From the NCBI RefSeq assembly GCF_029962835.1, contig NC_080583.1:71409158-71473157 (forward strand): 64,000 bases of DNA. The letters are read 5' to 3'. The notes beneath the pieces were generated by a model. It was not told where the DNA came from. It saw only the letters and a list, made by a program, of their open reading frames with translations, and did not search any database. The position numbers were made by a program, and so were the translations under genes. The stretch's first letter is position 1. Each line of letters begins with the position of its first letter. This stretch comes from Magnolia sinica (Eukaryota > Streptophyta > Magnoliopsida > Magnoliales > Magnoliaceae). This document shows positions 1-11,799 of this stretch, piece after piece.

Positions 1-600
1 TTCTCTTAGGTGTTTAATATGTTCTTTTTTTTGTTATTAAATTAATTGATTTGGTTATTAAAAAGGATTTTAGTTTATTAAGATCCCTGGTTTCTAGTGG
101 ATTAATAAATTCAAAGTTTAATTTTTTTCTCATATATTATTGTATGAAGTTATATATTGTTAATGCTAAATGGTTTTATGAGTTCTATAACTGGTGTTCC
201 TAAAATGAAAGGTTTGACTAAGTCTTTGATTAGTAAAAAATTAGTCTTGATACATATTCCTTCATTGCATACTTGTGCTTTTGATAACTTGTGTTTAGTT
301 CTTAACTTTGATCCACTGGTTGTTCCTGACTGTCCTTTGTTGGCTTGAAGTATTGTTATACTTGTTTTTGTAGACATTCTTGATTTATGATTAACATGTT
401 GACTTGTCTCTTTAATTCTTGTATATCTTATGTGATGTCTTTTATTTTATTTTTTTCTCATAATTCTTGTAATGTAGTTATTCATTTTTTTTTCTGAAAT
501 ATGTCTAATATTGCTGTTATGTTATGGGATTCTATTTTATTTGTTACTGGTGTCTTTGTCACTGTATCTCGTAAGCTTCGTAAATATTTTGATCTTAGTA
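1..600 (-). pseudogene. Endogenous pararetrovirus-like fragment (protease region)
   Basis: Read on the minus strand, 377-150 encodes about 75 residues that end in a hydrophobic segment with the motif ILGTP, a short spacer and a Pro-Phe pair. That is how the aspartic protease of plant caulimovirid polyproteins (Florendovirus-like endogenous forms) characteristically ends. Upstream on the same strand (about 600-380) lies a Lys/Glu/Gln-rich, coiled-coil-like stretch with stops. Downstream (150-1) is degraded sequence with scattered stops. No reverse transcriptase is visible because the window ends. It is a dead, broken relic next to, but distinct from, the copia remnant. A Ty3-type protease is the main alternative. 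Confidence 0.45.
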
Positions 601-637
601 CAGGGTCTTATATATGTTCAGCATAATTTATTAGATT

Positions 638-1186
638 TTATTGTTCTTTAGTTAAAACACATATGTTTTTATTTTTATTAGGCTTGAAAGAAATCTTAAT
701 CATGAAGAGTCTCCTCTTTGCTAATATCTTTACAAAATTGGCAGAGGTCAAGTTGCATAGTTTCATTGAAGATGTAAAATTCAAAAAATGACATTCAAAA
801 TAATTTTTCATGAAAAAAATCGAAGCTCTCAAGGTTAGTGGTGAATGAATTTCTTCAATTATATGACCTCTTACACTATAATGTTGTAGGGATATACTCT
901 GACCCCATAGATGAGAGAGAGTAGGCGTTTGTTTATAACTCGATTAGGAAATACTTTCCCTGTTAAATATGATGCATCCGATGGTAAACTTATTGTCTTA
1001 ATCTCCTTCCCAATCAGCATAGGTGAATTCATGTACTTTTAGACCATCTTTGTGAAAAAAAAATATAAAGTCTCTAATATCTTACAAATAATGAAAGATT
1101 CCTATAATAACATGTCAATAGTTAAACTCGATGTTTGATTAGAAGTGACTGACTAAACTAATGGCACGACAAACATGGGGATAAAT
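638..1186 (-). pseudogene. Ty1/copia pol remnant: end of RT and RNase H (part 2)
   Basis: On the minus strand, around 1050-905, the translation contains GLKVHEFTYADWEGD, a recognisable version of the copia 'Y-(S/T)-D-(A)-DWAGD' start of RNase H. It is followed by a degraded match to the 'ST-GY-F-ISW-SKKQ' block. Further along (832-638) an ILAKR-type segment matches the 'ADILTKPL' C-terminal signature. Several stops and frameshifts make it non-functional. The upstream half of the same coding region lies at 5702-6290; a solo LTR separates the two halves. Confidence 0.65.
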
Positions 1187-4100
1187 TGTAAGACCTGACC
1201 CGAGATCCTGCATGTGCATGTGTGTGTGTGAATATGCATTTCATTTCTTATAGTCCTGCAGTCCTACCGGTCGAATTCCGGCGACCCGCGACCCTTGGAT
1301 TATGTTTGCGGTCATCCTTGAGTCTGGTCACATAGAATTGACTTGGATTGACCCGAGACCTATACCATCTTGTTCGCATCGTCATTGCGGTTCCAACGAC
1401 GTGTCTTGTGCGTCCATCCGATATATGGATCAAAAGTTATGAATATTACATAGTATAGCCCTTAATCATGTGGCCCACTTTTGTGCAATGCATGTGGACC
1501 ACTTCCTTGGCAAAGTCCCCATACACACTACACACACACCATACAAGTTCTATGGAAAACACCACCCACCTCAACAAACACTACACAAGCCTACCCTAAG
1601 CCTAAGCATTGTAAACTCCTCCCTTAGGCAATGATGACCTCTCTAACAAACTCATCATGACCCCTTTCTCTCTCTTTATCTTTCTCATTCCCTCCATTTC
1701 CCTCCATTTGCTAGCAACCTCTCCCTCTCCCAACGTCCATTTCTCCCTCTTTTCTCCAACCCTCTAATCCCCAACTACTTCCAATCCTACCATTAAAAAT
1801 AGTTCTCCACCATTAAAACCTCTTCTTAGGCTCAAGATCTCCTTAGTGTAGAAGTTTGAAGGCTTGCTTTGCAAGTGGGTGAATATAAATTTATGATTTC
1901 TTTCCTGACCTTTAATCTTTTTTTTCTTTATAAATGGATCATATGGGACCCACCAATCCATGGTGGGATCCCATTTGACCCATGGATGTAGCCCTTTAGC
2001 CCATCCTACATGCATGTCATGATACATGATGGGGTCATTCTCCATGGACCCCATCATGATGTATTGTATTATTTACTTCATTTCAAGGGCATCTAGACCC
2101 TCGAATTCATGTTGAGATGGCATCCCAACCACCCATTTTAGTTATGGATCATGCATGCATTGGTTTATTGTTACATGTACAATCTACATAGTTGTATGGA
2201 TGAGATTGAATCTTAGGAGGGCCCATTAGTGGCGGGGTCCTACTCTCATGGCCGGGTTGTATTTATTCTTCTCCTTTCTCTTATTATTGTGGATGATGAT
2301 GTGTGTGGCCACTTGGTGGGCCTAGGATGTCCCAAAAATCAGCAAGGGTGGGACCCCCCCCCCTACCACCTTATTCCATGGTTTTTGGACACCCTAAATT
2401 AATGCATGCAATTGTCCTGACCTTAGTTCATGATCTAAACATGTGTGGGGCCCACTGAGATTATTGAGATATAGGCTGATATGTCCAGCCATGTATTACT
2501 GTCTAAAAAAAAAAAAATCTGGACTATTTACATGGACTGCTTTAGCTGATGTTTGGTATGGATTTAGTCTATGATTCTACTATTTTTCTTAATGATTATG
2601 GGGTGTAATATGAAGGTGTGGACCCCACCTTGAAATTTGGTGGATCACACCTCAAATGGCCGATGAAATGGTACCCAAAAGGGGGCCCAAAGAGGGGTGG
2701 GCGGTCCACCTTGCTGGACCGTCTAGCCCAAAAGAATGAGGGGAAAACCCAAATTCTAGCTTATTTTTCTAAGTGGTGGGCCACTTTTGTGAACCCCACC
2801 TTGCTGTAGTTTATGGAAAAAATACTAATCATCCATCCCTCTCCTCATATATGAATTTTGGGCCCACTTTATTGGATAAACATTACACGGACAACAACAT
2901 TGTACCCAGCAGAATTTCTGGATAGGCTGTAATTCTAAATTTAATTAAAATATTTTTGAGTATCCAAAAATTTTAAAATTTTTCATATGTATGGCCCACC
3001 CATGGTAGGACCCACTTGCGAATTTTTGGGCCAACGAACCCCTATGCACACCGTGGTAAGGGCTGGACCGGCCGACCAGGCTGGGACACCCAGGTCAAAC
3101 AGATTTTCTAGATATATTGTAATCCTGAATTAAAATAAAATATTTCTGATCATCCAAAAATTATGAACATTTTTGGAAGTGTGGCCCACCCATGGAAGAA
3201 CCACCCTGGAAATTTTTAGGGCCATCGGACCCCTATAATGTCTGTGGTACAGCCTAGAGTGGCCCACTAGGCTGGGACGCCCAGGCTGAGGCATCCAGCC
3301 TTGGCTGGCCGTCCAAGCCACTTTGTGGGCCCACCTTAATGTATTTTATATCCCACTGTTCATCCATGTGGGGATATCCACATGTGGGACCTACTTTAAT
3401 GTGATTAAGGGGGAGCCGTCCCAAGCCTCTTGGACTGCCCACCATGGGACACCCAGCCCATTGGGCTACTGCTGGACGTCCAGTCCAACAGCATAGCCTA
3501 CCTGATTTATGTGTTTAATTCACTCCCTTCATTTGGTGGACCCCCTGTGACATGTATGGGCCACCAGGAACTAAAATAAAAATATAAATTAATTATTTTT
3601 GAATTTCCAGCGAGCCCAGATTGTGGGTGGGTTGGAATTTCAACAATGAGCCCATGGTTGCTGCCCATAAATAAATGTTTTGGGGCAGCATGGCCCACCA
3701 AATTTGAGGACATTGTTACACATATCTTGCCCCATTTTTAATTAGATTTTGGGCTTAATTAGTGCATGTTTGAGGCCCACCCCAGTTGAGGTTTTTATTG
3801 GATCCACACTTCTAGCTAATTGTTGAGCCATATAGCCTTGGTTGGGCTGAAACTTTTGATAGGCCCATTGGAGCTTTGGGGCGCCATTGTGATGGGTTTT
3901 ATGGGCCAAATACTCAAGTAGTTAAGCCCTTGGTTGCCCATTAAATTAACCCTATACTTGGGCCAAGAAGTGAGGCCCAATTTACTTGTTTTAAATATAA
4001 GGATTTCCCATATTTTGGAATAATGGGCTGCCCATTAGGCCCACCACAATGAGTGGACTCATGATCTTTATGGATGGGCCTAAACCTTACTTAAGGGCCC

Positions 4101-5696
4101 ACCATGCTACCTAAGTATTGGGCTTAGTGTATGGCCCACTAGGCCGTGGATTGCTTAAGCCTTGGGCTTTGCTTTATATACGTATAGGTAGCAGGCTACC
4201 TTTTGGGACCCAGTTGAGGTTAGATGTCCTCCTTGGTGGCCCTAAGGTCGGCCCATAGGGTTCTTATTGGTGGTTAAAGGCTCACCTTGGGCCCTTGATT
4301 AGGACCGCTTCTTCATTGGGTTTATGACCCTCTTAGCTTGTGGGCTACCCCAAAATATTGGGCCCCCACTAGAGGAATTCTCCTTAGAGTACTTGTTTAT
4401 AGACCTTATCCCTCCTTGGGAAGGAGGAGTATGATCCATGTCATCACCATCGAGTAGCGTACTTACATCATTATGACCCATATGCATCATCTGTGTGAAT
4501 GGATTGCATTGTGTTGGGTCATTGGGTTGAAAGGATAAAAAGATGGAGTTTCTTCCCTTGTGCACATCGAATGCTTGAAGCTGGTGTATGATCTATGTGC
4601 GTAACTCATGCATTAGCATCACATTTCATGATGATCCGCCCTTGCTTCGTCAGGGCCTTGCCTCCATAGGGACATTCGTGGATGGCCGTATGAGTGGACA
4701 CCGAAAATGTTACTTGAGCATACAAGGTGCATAAGATGCCCATAGGTGAAATTCTCAAAACTTCCATGGTACCAAGGATATGCCCCAATGCCATGACCGA
4801 GTGAAAACTATGAGCGCACGAGGGCCTTATACCATTAGGCCGCAACTCCCACTGTCATGTAGTCGGTTGGGTAGGGGTGTGGCCTTACCCGCCTGGTGTA
4901 AGAAGGCATTGTCAGGCTATATTTGACTAGCTCGTAAATGGGTCTGCTGCTGTCGAGCCTTTTTGGTGATTGGTTGTCCATAGGCAGGTAGTAAGGTCTC
5001 TTAGGCTCATTTGACTATGCGGGTCTGGAAAGCGGCAGTTATCTAGCAGTGTACTAGACCCCGATGATTTCCTTATGATTGGAAATGTACTTGATATGTG
5101 GCTTTGGACATGAGCATTGGCATCACTTTGTATTGCATTTGCATCGGTTACTTAAGCCCCTTTATGTATCGCTTTGGTAAGGCGCCCAGTACTCATTGCA
5201 TTGTATTCACGATAAGCCTCGGCAAGGCTAGCGATACTATCATTGATCATATTTCCCTTCCTGTATCTCCTATTATTCTTCTGTGCACTATTGTCACACA
5301 CCTTCACCACCCTCTAAGCTTCTATAAGCTTATGCATGATTGATGCGTGCAGGTAATCCTAAGTCAATATCGTAGCGGTAGAGCTTGGACTAGTGTTGCA
5401 GATCTTCTTCCTACTTATTTTGCTATCAGATGTATTCCTTTTCTACTTGTACTTATAAAAGTTCAAATTCATAGTTGATTTTGTGATGTGTGCCTTTGTT
5501 ATTCTCAGATATACTTGTTGTGATCTTGGGTATGCTCATATTGGAAATGGTTATATGGTTATGAAAATCCTCCTTATGGGATCCCAGGATCGGAACCTGC
5601 CTCAAGAGCCGAGAATGGGGTACTACGGAGGCTGTTGTGGCTAGAACCGGCTATCGGGTTCCTTGTGAGTCCGGTTACCGAGTCTAGGGCATGACA
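1187..5696 (+). mobile_element. Solo LTR A (Ty3/gypsy, Tekay/Del-like), 4.5 kb
   Basis: This LTR starts TGTAAGACC and ends GGGCATGACA. It is flanked by identical 5-bp copies of TAAAT (1182-1186 and 5697-5701). Its ends match those of LTR B (10201-13843) and LTR C (34548-35973), and B carries a primer-binding site just outside its TGACA end, which sets the orientation. No internal coding region is attached, so it is a solo LTR left by LTR-LTR recombination. The body is rich in 'GGCCCACC' motifs, and a TATA-like TTTATATA lies near 4173. All open frames inside it are short and unrelated to known proteins. Confidence 0.85.
2909..3290 (+). repeat. Tandem duplication (~190 bp x 2) inside LTR A
   Basis: Two adjacent, diverged units begin with 'CAGA(A)TTTCTxGATAxxxTGTAAT' at about 2909 and 3099. 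Each runs through 'ATCCAAAAATT', 'GTGGCCCACCCATGG' and 'CCAGGCTGGGACxCCCAGG'. A third, shorter echo follows to about 3310. It is a length variant within the LTR with no coding content. Confidence 0.6.
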
Positions 5697-5701
5697 TAAA
5701 T

Positions 5702-6290
5702 ACATAACATAACATACATAAGGCTACCATTTGCATTAGCATAAGGGACATTATGTATTTTCTTTTTTTTCAAATTATTTTTGGGACACATACACCACTC
5801 AACTTGAGACTCTTCTCTATTAGCGTAATCATATATTTTCATCCTGATATTTTAAAATGATTGATAATGCTTTATATGTAAAGTTGTTGAAATAAGCACA
5901 TAAACTTCTCAGAATGACTTCAATCAATATTAAATCCTAGCATGCAAACTGCTTTACCTCTATCTTTCATCTCAAAATTCAAAGATTTTCAATGGTTATT
6001 AGCATCTATCATCTCCAAGTCATTTCTAATAAGAATAATATTGTCCACATATAGAGATATGATTAAAAACTTCTTCCAAAATATTTTCATATAGATACAA
6101 TGGTCTTCCCCATTCGTGACAAACCCAAAGATAGTTACTATTTTATAGAATTTCATGCACCATAGATGTGAATATTATTTTAGCACATATATGTTTTTAC
6201 TTGATGGGAATACTTTATTCTCATGATATGAGATTCATGTTCTACTAGAACCTTCCGAACGTCTATGTTTTATATCGAGATCAGCTAGAT
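5702..6290 (-). pseudogene. Ty1/copia reverse transcriptase remnant (part 1)
   Basis: On the minus strand, 6215-5930 translates with few stops to a copia RT palm: 'WCMKFYK...FVTNGEDHCIYMK', then SLYVDNIILIRNDLEM (the catalytic YVDD box, here YVDN), then FEMKDRGKAVCMLGF. The change from YVDD to YVDN removes a catalytic Asp, and stops are present. Reading resumes at 1186-638 with the next copia blocks, so the two parts were one coding sequence before LTR A inserted. The sequence upstream of 6290 is degraded. Confidence 0.75.
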
Positions 6291-6309
6291 TTTCAATTGT
6301 CGATCGTGC

Positions 6310-7344
6310 TCATATTTTTGTACCACAACGACCCGAGACAAATACCCTAGTGACCGCACAACACTGTGAGACACGCCTGAGTTTAAGAGATATGCGCATG
6401 TGTGTAAATCAAGGCTGACGCACATGTGTGGCATGTACCCCACTTGCAAGTATCTAAGGAATATTTCTCACCCATGTGAAATTACAACTACTACTACTTT
6501 TGGCAAATGACATGTCATACCCCCAGGCCTTTTTCTTTTTCAAAGACATCATTACCTTGCCTTTGAAAAAGTCCTAAATACCCCTACACAAGCTACTAAA
6601 GTAACCCCTAGACTACCCAAAATGCCCCTATATTTTATTTCCCCTATGCCATGGTACAACAAAGTCAAACAAACCCATCCCCATCCCCCTTTTTTCTCAT
6701 ACAACCCCGCCTCTCTCCTATGCAATCCTCTTCCCCATATCATTCTCTCCCCAGGATGCCTACAATCTCTCTCTCATTTTTCCCATTGTAACAAAAGATA
6801 TCCAAATAAAAATCCCTCATACGTAGGAGCTCTTCAATGAGGAGAGAAATAAAAGAAAAGATAAATAAAGGAAAGAAAGAAAAAATGAGAGAAGAAAGCA
6901 AGGGAAAAAGAGGAAGAGGAATATTGAGCTTGGAATCTCCATCAATAGAGATCCCAACCTACCTTTGAAGCCATGTAAAGATCCTAGCCGATGATGGTGA
7001 GTGCATGATATACAATTGTCACCATGTAGCGCAATGCTTCCCTTTGGTTTCTTTATTTGTATGTGTTGTTGGGAGGAAGGAGGTGGGCCCCATTCTGATT
7101 TGTGAGGTTTGGGGGCCATCATCTACCCCATTATGACTGTCCATGTGGGTCTCACGATACAATAAGCCAAACTGTGTGAATAGCCCGAAGACGCTCCCTT
7201 ATGGGATAGATGTCGACCAAATGGCCCTTTTCCTTAATTTTTTTGTTATCCAGGAGGGGTGGCCCATTGACGTGGGAACCACCCATGATTTATGCATTTT
7301 ATATCATGTCATCTATCCATTTTTTGAGGTGGACTCACCAGGAC
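6310..7344. repeat. Degenerate LTR-type repeat sequence
   Basis: The stretch starts with 'TGTACCACAACGACCCGAGAC', which resembles a decayed LTR A start, and carries 'GTGGGCCC' motifs and A/G-rich tracts (6836-6910) like those of the neighbouring LTRs. Only small, unrelated open frames occur. It is probably a truncated relative of LTR A/B, but I could not define its boundaries or a target duplication. Confidence 0.3.
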
Positions 7345-7412
7345 TGTCACACCCCAAACTCGGAAACCGGGCTCACAAAATTTTCGATCGCCGAATTCGG
7401 CACCAACAGCCT
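7345..7412 (-). mobile_element. 68-bp LTR terminus stub (LTR A/B/C family)
   Basis: The plus strand reads TGTCACACCCCAAACTCGG and continues to the 'GCCGAATTCGGCACCAACAGCCTC' region. These are the terminal ~68 bp of LTRs B and C. Read on the minus strand it is the 3' end of an LTR (ending TGACA) fused directly to the protease coding sequence at about 7412. A normal 3' LTR should be 1.4-4.5 kb, so this is a deletion product. The five bases outside it (AGGAC) do not match those flanking LTR B. Confidence 0.7.
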
Positions 7413-8604
7413 CATGCGTGGACTCCAATGGTAGACCCGTCGATTGGCAAAACACCTTGGCCACAAATGAATGAGATGCTCCAGAATCAAACGACACATG
7501 CATAATACAAACGGAGACAGGAAGAATACCCTCGACTACCCCTCTAGACGACTGAGGGTCCTGCTGCGAGGTATAAAATCTGCCCTGGGTCGACAGGGGA
7601 GGTGCATGTCCCCTCTGCGGTCTCTGCTGCTGCTGTTGCTGCTGCGGCGACCTAACCTACTGCCTCTGCCGCTGCGGAGGAGGCCTCGAGGGCTGGTGCT
7701 ACTGTCACTGCTACTGCTACTGCTGTGGAGGCTGATGTGGGGGTTGTTACGATACATCGACTGCTGCTGCTGCGAAGGATGAGGACACTCATGCCAACGA
7801 TATCCTATCCTACTGCAACCAAAACATACTCCGGTGAATGGCCCTAAAAATGAGGCTGAATGCGCTATTGGTGCTCGAAAGCCTGAGCGACTGGTATGCC
7901 GACGGTGCTGTTGTTGACAGGAGCTACCGGAGGGTTCCTTCCTCTTTCGGTCTCCTCCCTGATCGTTGGTCCTCTGCAAGGTAATCTAATCATCCTCATA
8001 GACCAAGGCCCTCTGAACAACCTGGTCGAATGTAGTAAGCAAATGTCCAACCACACGGCTACGAAGGGCGGGACACAAGCCGTTCACAAAACGGCGGGCC
8101 TCCCGCCTCTCATCATCAATAAGATAGGTAGCAAATCGTGACAAAGCGACGAACCACGCCTCATACTAAGACACAGTCATATCCCCCTTAACAAGCATCT
8201 CGAACTCCAATGCTTGCTACTACTAAACGTGCTTGGGGAAGAACTTCTGGTCGAATTGACCCACGAAGTCCTCTCGGGTCCATACAAAATCTAGTCTGGT
8301 CGATCGGGAGACGGATGCCCACCAATGCTGAGCCTCTCCCTGAAGAAGAAAAACTGCCAATGGAACTCGCTGTTGCGGTGTGTACCGCATGGTGTCGAAG
8401 ATCTTCTCCACCTCGGAACGCCACAACTCAGCTGTTGAAGGATCCAGCTCACCCCTGAAACGCGAGGGATCATGCTGACGAAAATCTCGTAGCAAAGAGC
8501 TCGCTCGCATCTGGTCTGCCTGCTCAGGAGTCTCTATTGGATTTATGCCCTGTCCCTGTAGGGCAGCGGTGACTGCTTGCAGCATCTACTGCAACTGCTC
8601 GGCT
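7413..8604 (-). pseudogene. Ty3/gypsy gag-protease fragment (minus-strand copy)
   Basis: The minus strand encodes, in order, the retrotransposon gag domain (8585-8223: 'FRQHDPSRFRGELDP', 'ELWRSEVEKIFDTM', 'GEAQHWW', 'DQKFFPKHV'), a linker, a zinc knuckle (CFGCSRIGYRWHECP, where the CX2CX4HX4C His is replaced by Tyr), a Ser/Gln-rich tail, and the retropepsin motif DSGASHSF at about 7490. The gag N-terminus is missing: at 8604 the sequence jumps to an inverted leader. The protease is cut at 7412 by the LTR stub. Frames shift between segments. In an intact element Gag would form the virus-like particle. The sequence resembles Tekay/Del chromoviruses. Confidence 0.8.
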
Positions 8605-8605
8605 C

Positions 8606-9986
8606 TGACAGGAGTTGGTATCAAAGTATAACCCGGGAATAACTCAGGATGGCATCACATATCTGCTTCGAGCTTAGGAAAAGTAGTGTCCCGAACACGT
8701 ACTCTTCCGATTTGGTTTTCTAACGTCCATCAGCCTTGGACACCTTTGTTGATTTTGTAGACGATGCCACCTAGACGAGGCACTAGAGGCACCTGTGGTG
8801 CTCGAGCAACTCGAGCGACCCGAGCATTTCCCGCTCCACCGATCAAGGATCTTATTCCTGAGCCTCCAGTTACTCCAATTCCCCCACCCGAGCCTGCTGT
8901 ACCTATGCCAAAGGCTCCCACAGTTCTCGTGCCTCTGCCTAAGGCCACTGCAGCCCCTACATTTCCTACCATTCCAGTCGGAGCCGAGCAGTTACAGCAT
9001 ATGTTGCAAGCAGTCACCGCCGCCCTATAGGGACAAGGTAGACATCCAGTAGAGACTCCTGAGCAGGCAGACCAGATGCAAGTGAGTGCTCTGCTATGAG
9101 ATTTTCGTCAGCATGATCCCCCGCGTTTCAGGGGTGAGCCGGATCCTTTAGCAACTGAGTTGTGGCGCTCCGAGGTGAAAAGATATTCGACACCATGCAA
9201 TGCACACCACAGCAGTGAGTTCCATTGGCAGTTTTTTCTTCAAGGGGAGGCTCAACATTGGTAGGCATCCGTCTCCCGATCGACCAGACCAAATTTTATA
9301 TGGACCTGGGAGGACTTCGTGGATCGATTCGACCAGAAGTTCTTCCCTGAGCATGTTCAGTAGCAGCGAGCGTTGGAGTTCGAGACGCTTGTTCAGGGGG
9401 GATATGACTGTGTCTCAGTATGAGGCGCGCTTCATCGCTTTGTCCTGATTCGCTACCTATCTTGTTGATGATAAGAGGCAGAAGGCCCGCCGTTTTGTGA
9501 ACGACTTGCATCCCGCCCTTCGTAGCCGTGTGGTTGGACATTTGCTTACTACATTCGACCAGGTTGTTCAGAAGGCCTTGGTCTATAAGGACGATTAGGC
9601 TACCTTGCAGAGGACCCACGATCAGGGAGGAGACTGGAAGAAGAAGGCGCCCTCTGGTAACTCCCGTCAGCAGCAGCACCATCGGCGTACCAATCGCCCA
9701 GGCTTTCGAGCACCAGCAGTGCATTCAACCTCATCTTCAGGGCCATTCATCGGAGTTTGTTTTGGTTACAGTAAGACAGGACACCATAGGCATGAGTGTC
9801 CTCATCCTCTGTAGCAGCAGCAACTGAGGGTACCGCAGCAACCCCCGCATCAGCCTCTACAGCAGCGACAGCAGCACCAGCCCCCGAGGCCTCCTCCGCA
9901 GCAGCAGAGGCAGCAAGTTAGGCCGCCGCAGTGGCAACAGCAACAACAGAGATCGCAGAGGGGACAGGCACCTCCCCTGCCGCCCG
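8606..9986 (+). pseudogene. Ty3/gypsy leader plus gag (plus-strand inverted copy)
   Basis: This copy starts with the last five bases of an LTR (TGACA, 8606-8610), then a primer-binding site, a ~135-bp leader and the gag ATG at 8764 (MPPRRGTRGT). The N-terminal region is Pro/Ala-rich; the gag domain and a C-terminal zinc knuckle follow at about 9753 (CFGYSKTGHHRHECP, second Cys replaced by Tyr), then a Gln/Pro-rich tail. In-frame stops (first after VTAAL near 9030) and frameshifts kill it. At about 9986 it joins the inverted leader of the LTR B element. It lies head-to-head with the minus-strand gag at 7413-8604. Confidence 0.8.
8616..8626 (+). other. Primer-binding site (initiator tRNA-Met type)
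   Basis: TGGTATCAAAG lies five bases after a TGACA LTR end. It matches the tRNA-iMet 3' complement (TGGTATCAGAG) except for one base. It primes minus-strand cDNA in the intact element and fixes the plus-strand polarity of the gag copy that follows. Confidence 0.65.
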
Positions 9987-10200
9987 CTTGGGTTGCTCGG
10001 GTCGCTCGAGTGCCTCACCTAGGCAGCATGATCTACAAAAAAGAACAAAGGCGCCTATCACCCTTGAGAACCCTTGCAGGCTCAGGCATTAGGGAACTAA
10101 ACTAGAAGGTTACGCACTCGGGACCTAATCATCCTATGTTCATAACAAATATGTGATGTTGTCCTGAGTTATTCCCAAGTTACGGTCTGATACCAACTTC
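9987..10200 (-). mobile_element. Leader and gag start of the LTR B element, with PBS
   Basis: On the minus strand, directly after LTR B (…TGACA at 10201), comes a short spacer and TGGTATCAGA (10195-10186), the tRNA-iMet primer-binding site. The leader follows and then an ATG at 10029 that begins a second, diverged gag N-terminus (same start codon context as 8764, but with an early stop). After about 15 codons it switches at about 9986 into the plus-strand gag copy. It therefore marks one breakpoint of an internal inversion. Confidence 0.7.
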
Positions 10201-11799
10201 TGTCATGCCCTAAACTTGGAAATCGGGCTCACAAAATTTCTGATTGCCGAATCCGGTGCCAACAACCTCCTTAGTACCCCATTCTCGGCTCCAAGCACCC
10301 ATATACCAGGTTCTGATCCTGGGATCCTATAAACAGGATTTCCAACGTACATTTATCTCATAAGAAGCATAACCATAAGCATAACCCACAAACAACAACC
10401 AACAACATCATTACAAATCCACTATGATCAAAAACTTTAAGTACAATGCATAAAGGGAAATATAATGGATAACAAAAGGCTCTGGAAGCTCAGCTGCACA
10501 CTCCTGCTCCTGCTCAACTATGTCCTAGCGTCATGTAATGCAACGGTCGTAAATAAGCTTATAGAAAGCTTAGAGGGTGGTGAAAGTATGTGCGCAAGGT
10601 ATATGCCAAGTATGTAATAGTAGAGTAATGCAGAATATGCTAGGGAGTCCATGAATACTATCAGCCGTACCAAGGCTATACGATGCAAGGCATAAATGCT
10701 ATCGGTCACACCAAGGCCATGCGATGCAAGGCATGAATTTTATCGGCCACACTAAGGCCATGCGATGCAAGGCGTGAATGTTATCTCCCATACCAAGGTC
10801 ATGCGATGCAAGATGCAATTCAAGCATATTAATCCTCATATGAATCCACATAATAATATAGCTCATCCCTGTAATATCACCGGGGTCTAGTACACTCCAA
10901 ACCAGATTGACACCCCATCACGCGCAACAAGGTGAGTGGAAGATACCTCACTATCTGCCCGCCAATATCGGGCCCAGCTCGTCGATAGCAGACCCATTCC
11001 TCGAGCTGGTCAAACTCAGCCTAGCTTTGTCCCCTCCTCTCGGGCGAGTAAGGCCGCACCCCCTTCTAATCGACCACGACACAGTGGGAAGCGCGGCCTC
11101 CTGGTATTCAACACTTGGCGCTCATGCATCCACTCAGTTTAGATATTGAAGCAACCTCCTAGTACCATAAAGGTTTAGGAAATTTTACCCAGGGACATCT
11201 ATCGCACTCCATGTAGAGAAAGATTTTTGGTGTTTAATCATGTCATCCACGATATACCTGTGAAGGCTACGACCCTGATATCGTTAGGGCGTACAGTAGT
11301 CATGTTACATAATGCGAGATGCATGAATCACACTATCCAGTCATGTAGCAATCCTGCGCGTACCGCCCGTTCATGTGGGCAAATCCTCCTATCTGGGAGT
11401 CCCATAATAATCCGCCCAATGGCATGTGTTATGATCAATCACTCCTTATATCAAGCATACATATGATGCGCATGGGCATGGATCGTGGAGCTATACTAAG
11501 CATGTTATATGGTGATGATATACTCTCCTTATATCAAGGATGGGCCTAGACGGCCTACTTATATTAAGAATAGGCCTAACAATTATGGGGGCCCAACGGT
11601 TTAGGTTAGCCCACTAAGGGAAGATGAGAATGGGCCTAATAATAGGCCTTAGGGAGGGTTACTATGCGGACATCTAACCATCATTACTCTTACAATATAG
11701 ACATTAAACCATCATTGCTCCTAAGGCATGGCCCATTTAGAACCAATTAGGAAGATGAATGGGCATCATAAACATCGTTACATACATTGAGGTGGAATC

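Noticed and set aside
7471..8458. Plus-strand open frames (e.g. a Leu/Arg-rich 103-codon frame)
   Set aside because: Antisense shadows of the minus-strand gag and its CAG/CTG-rich tail.
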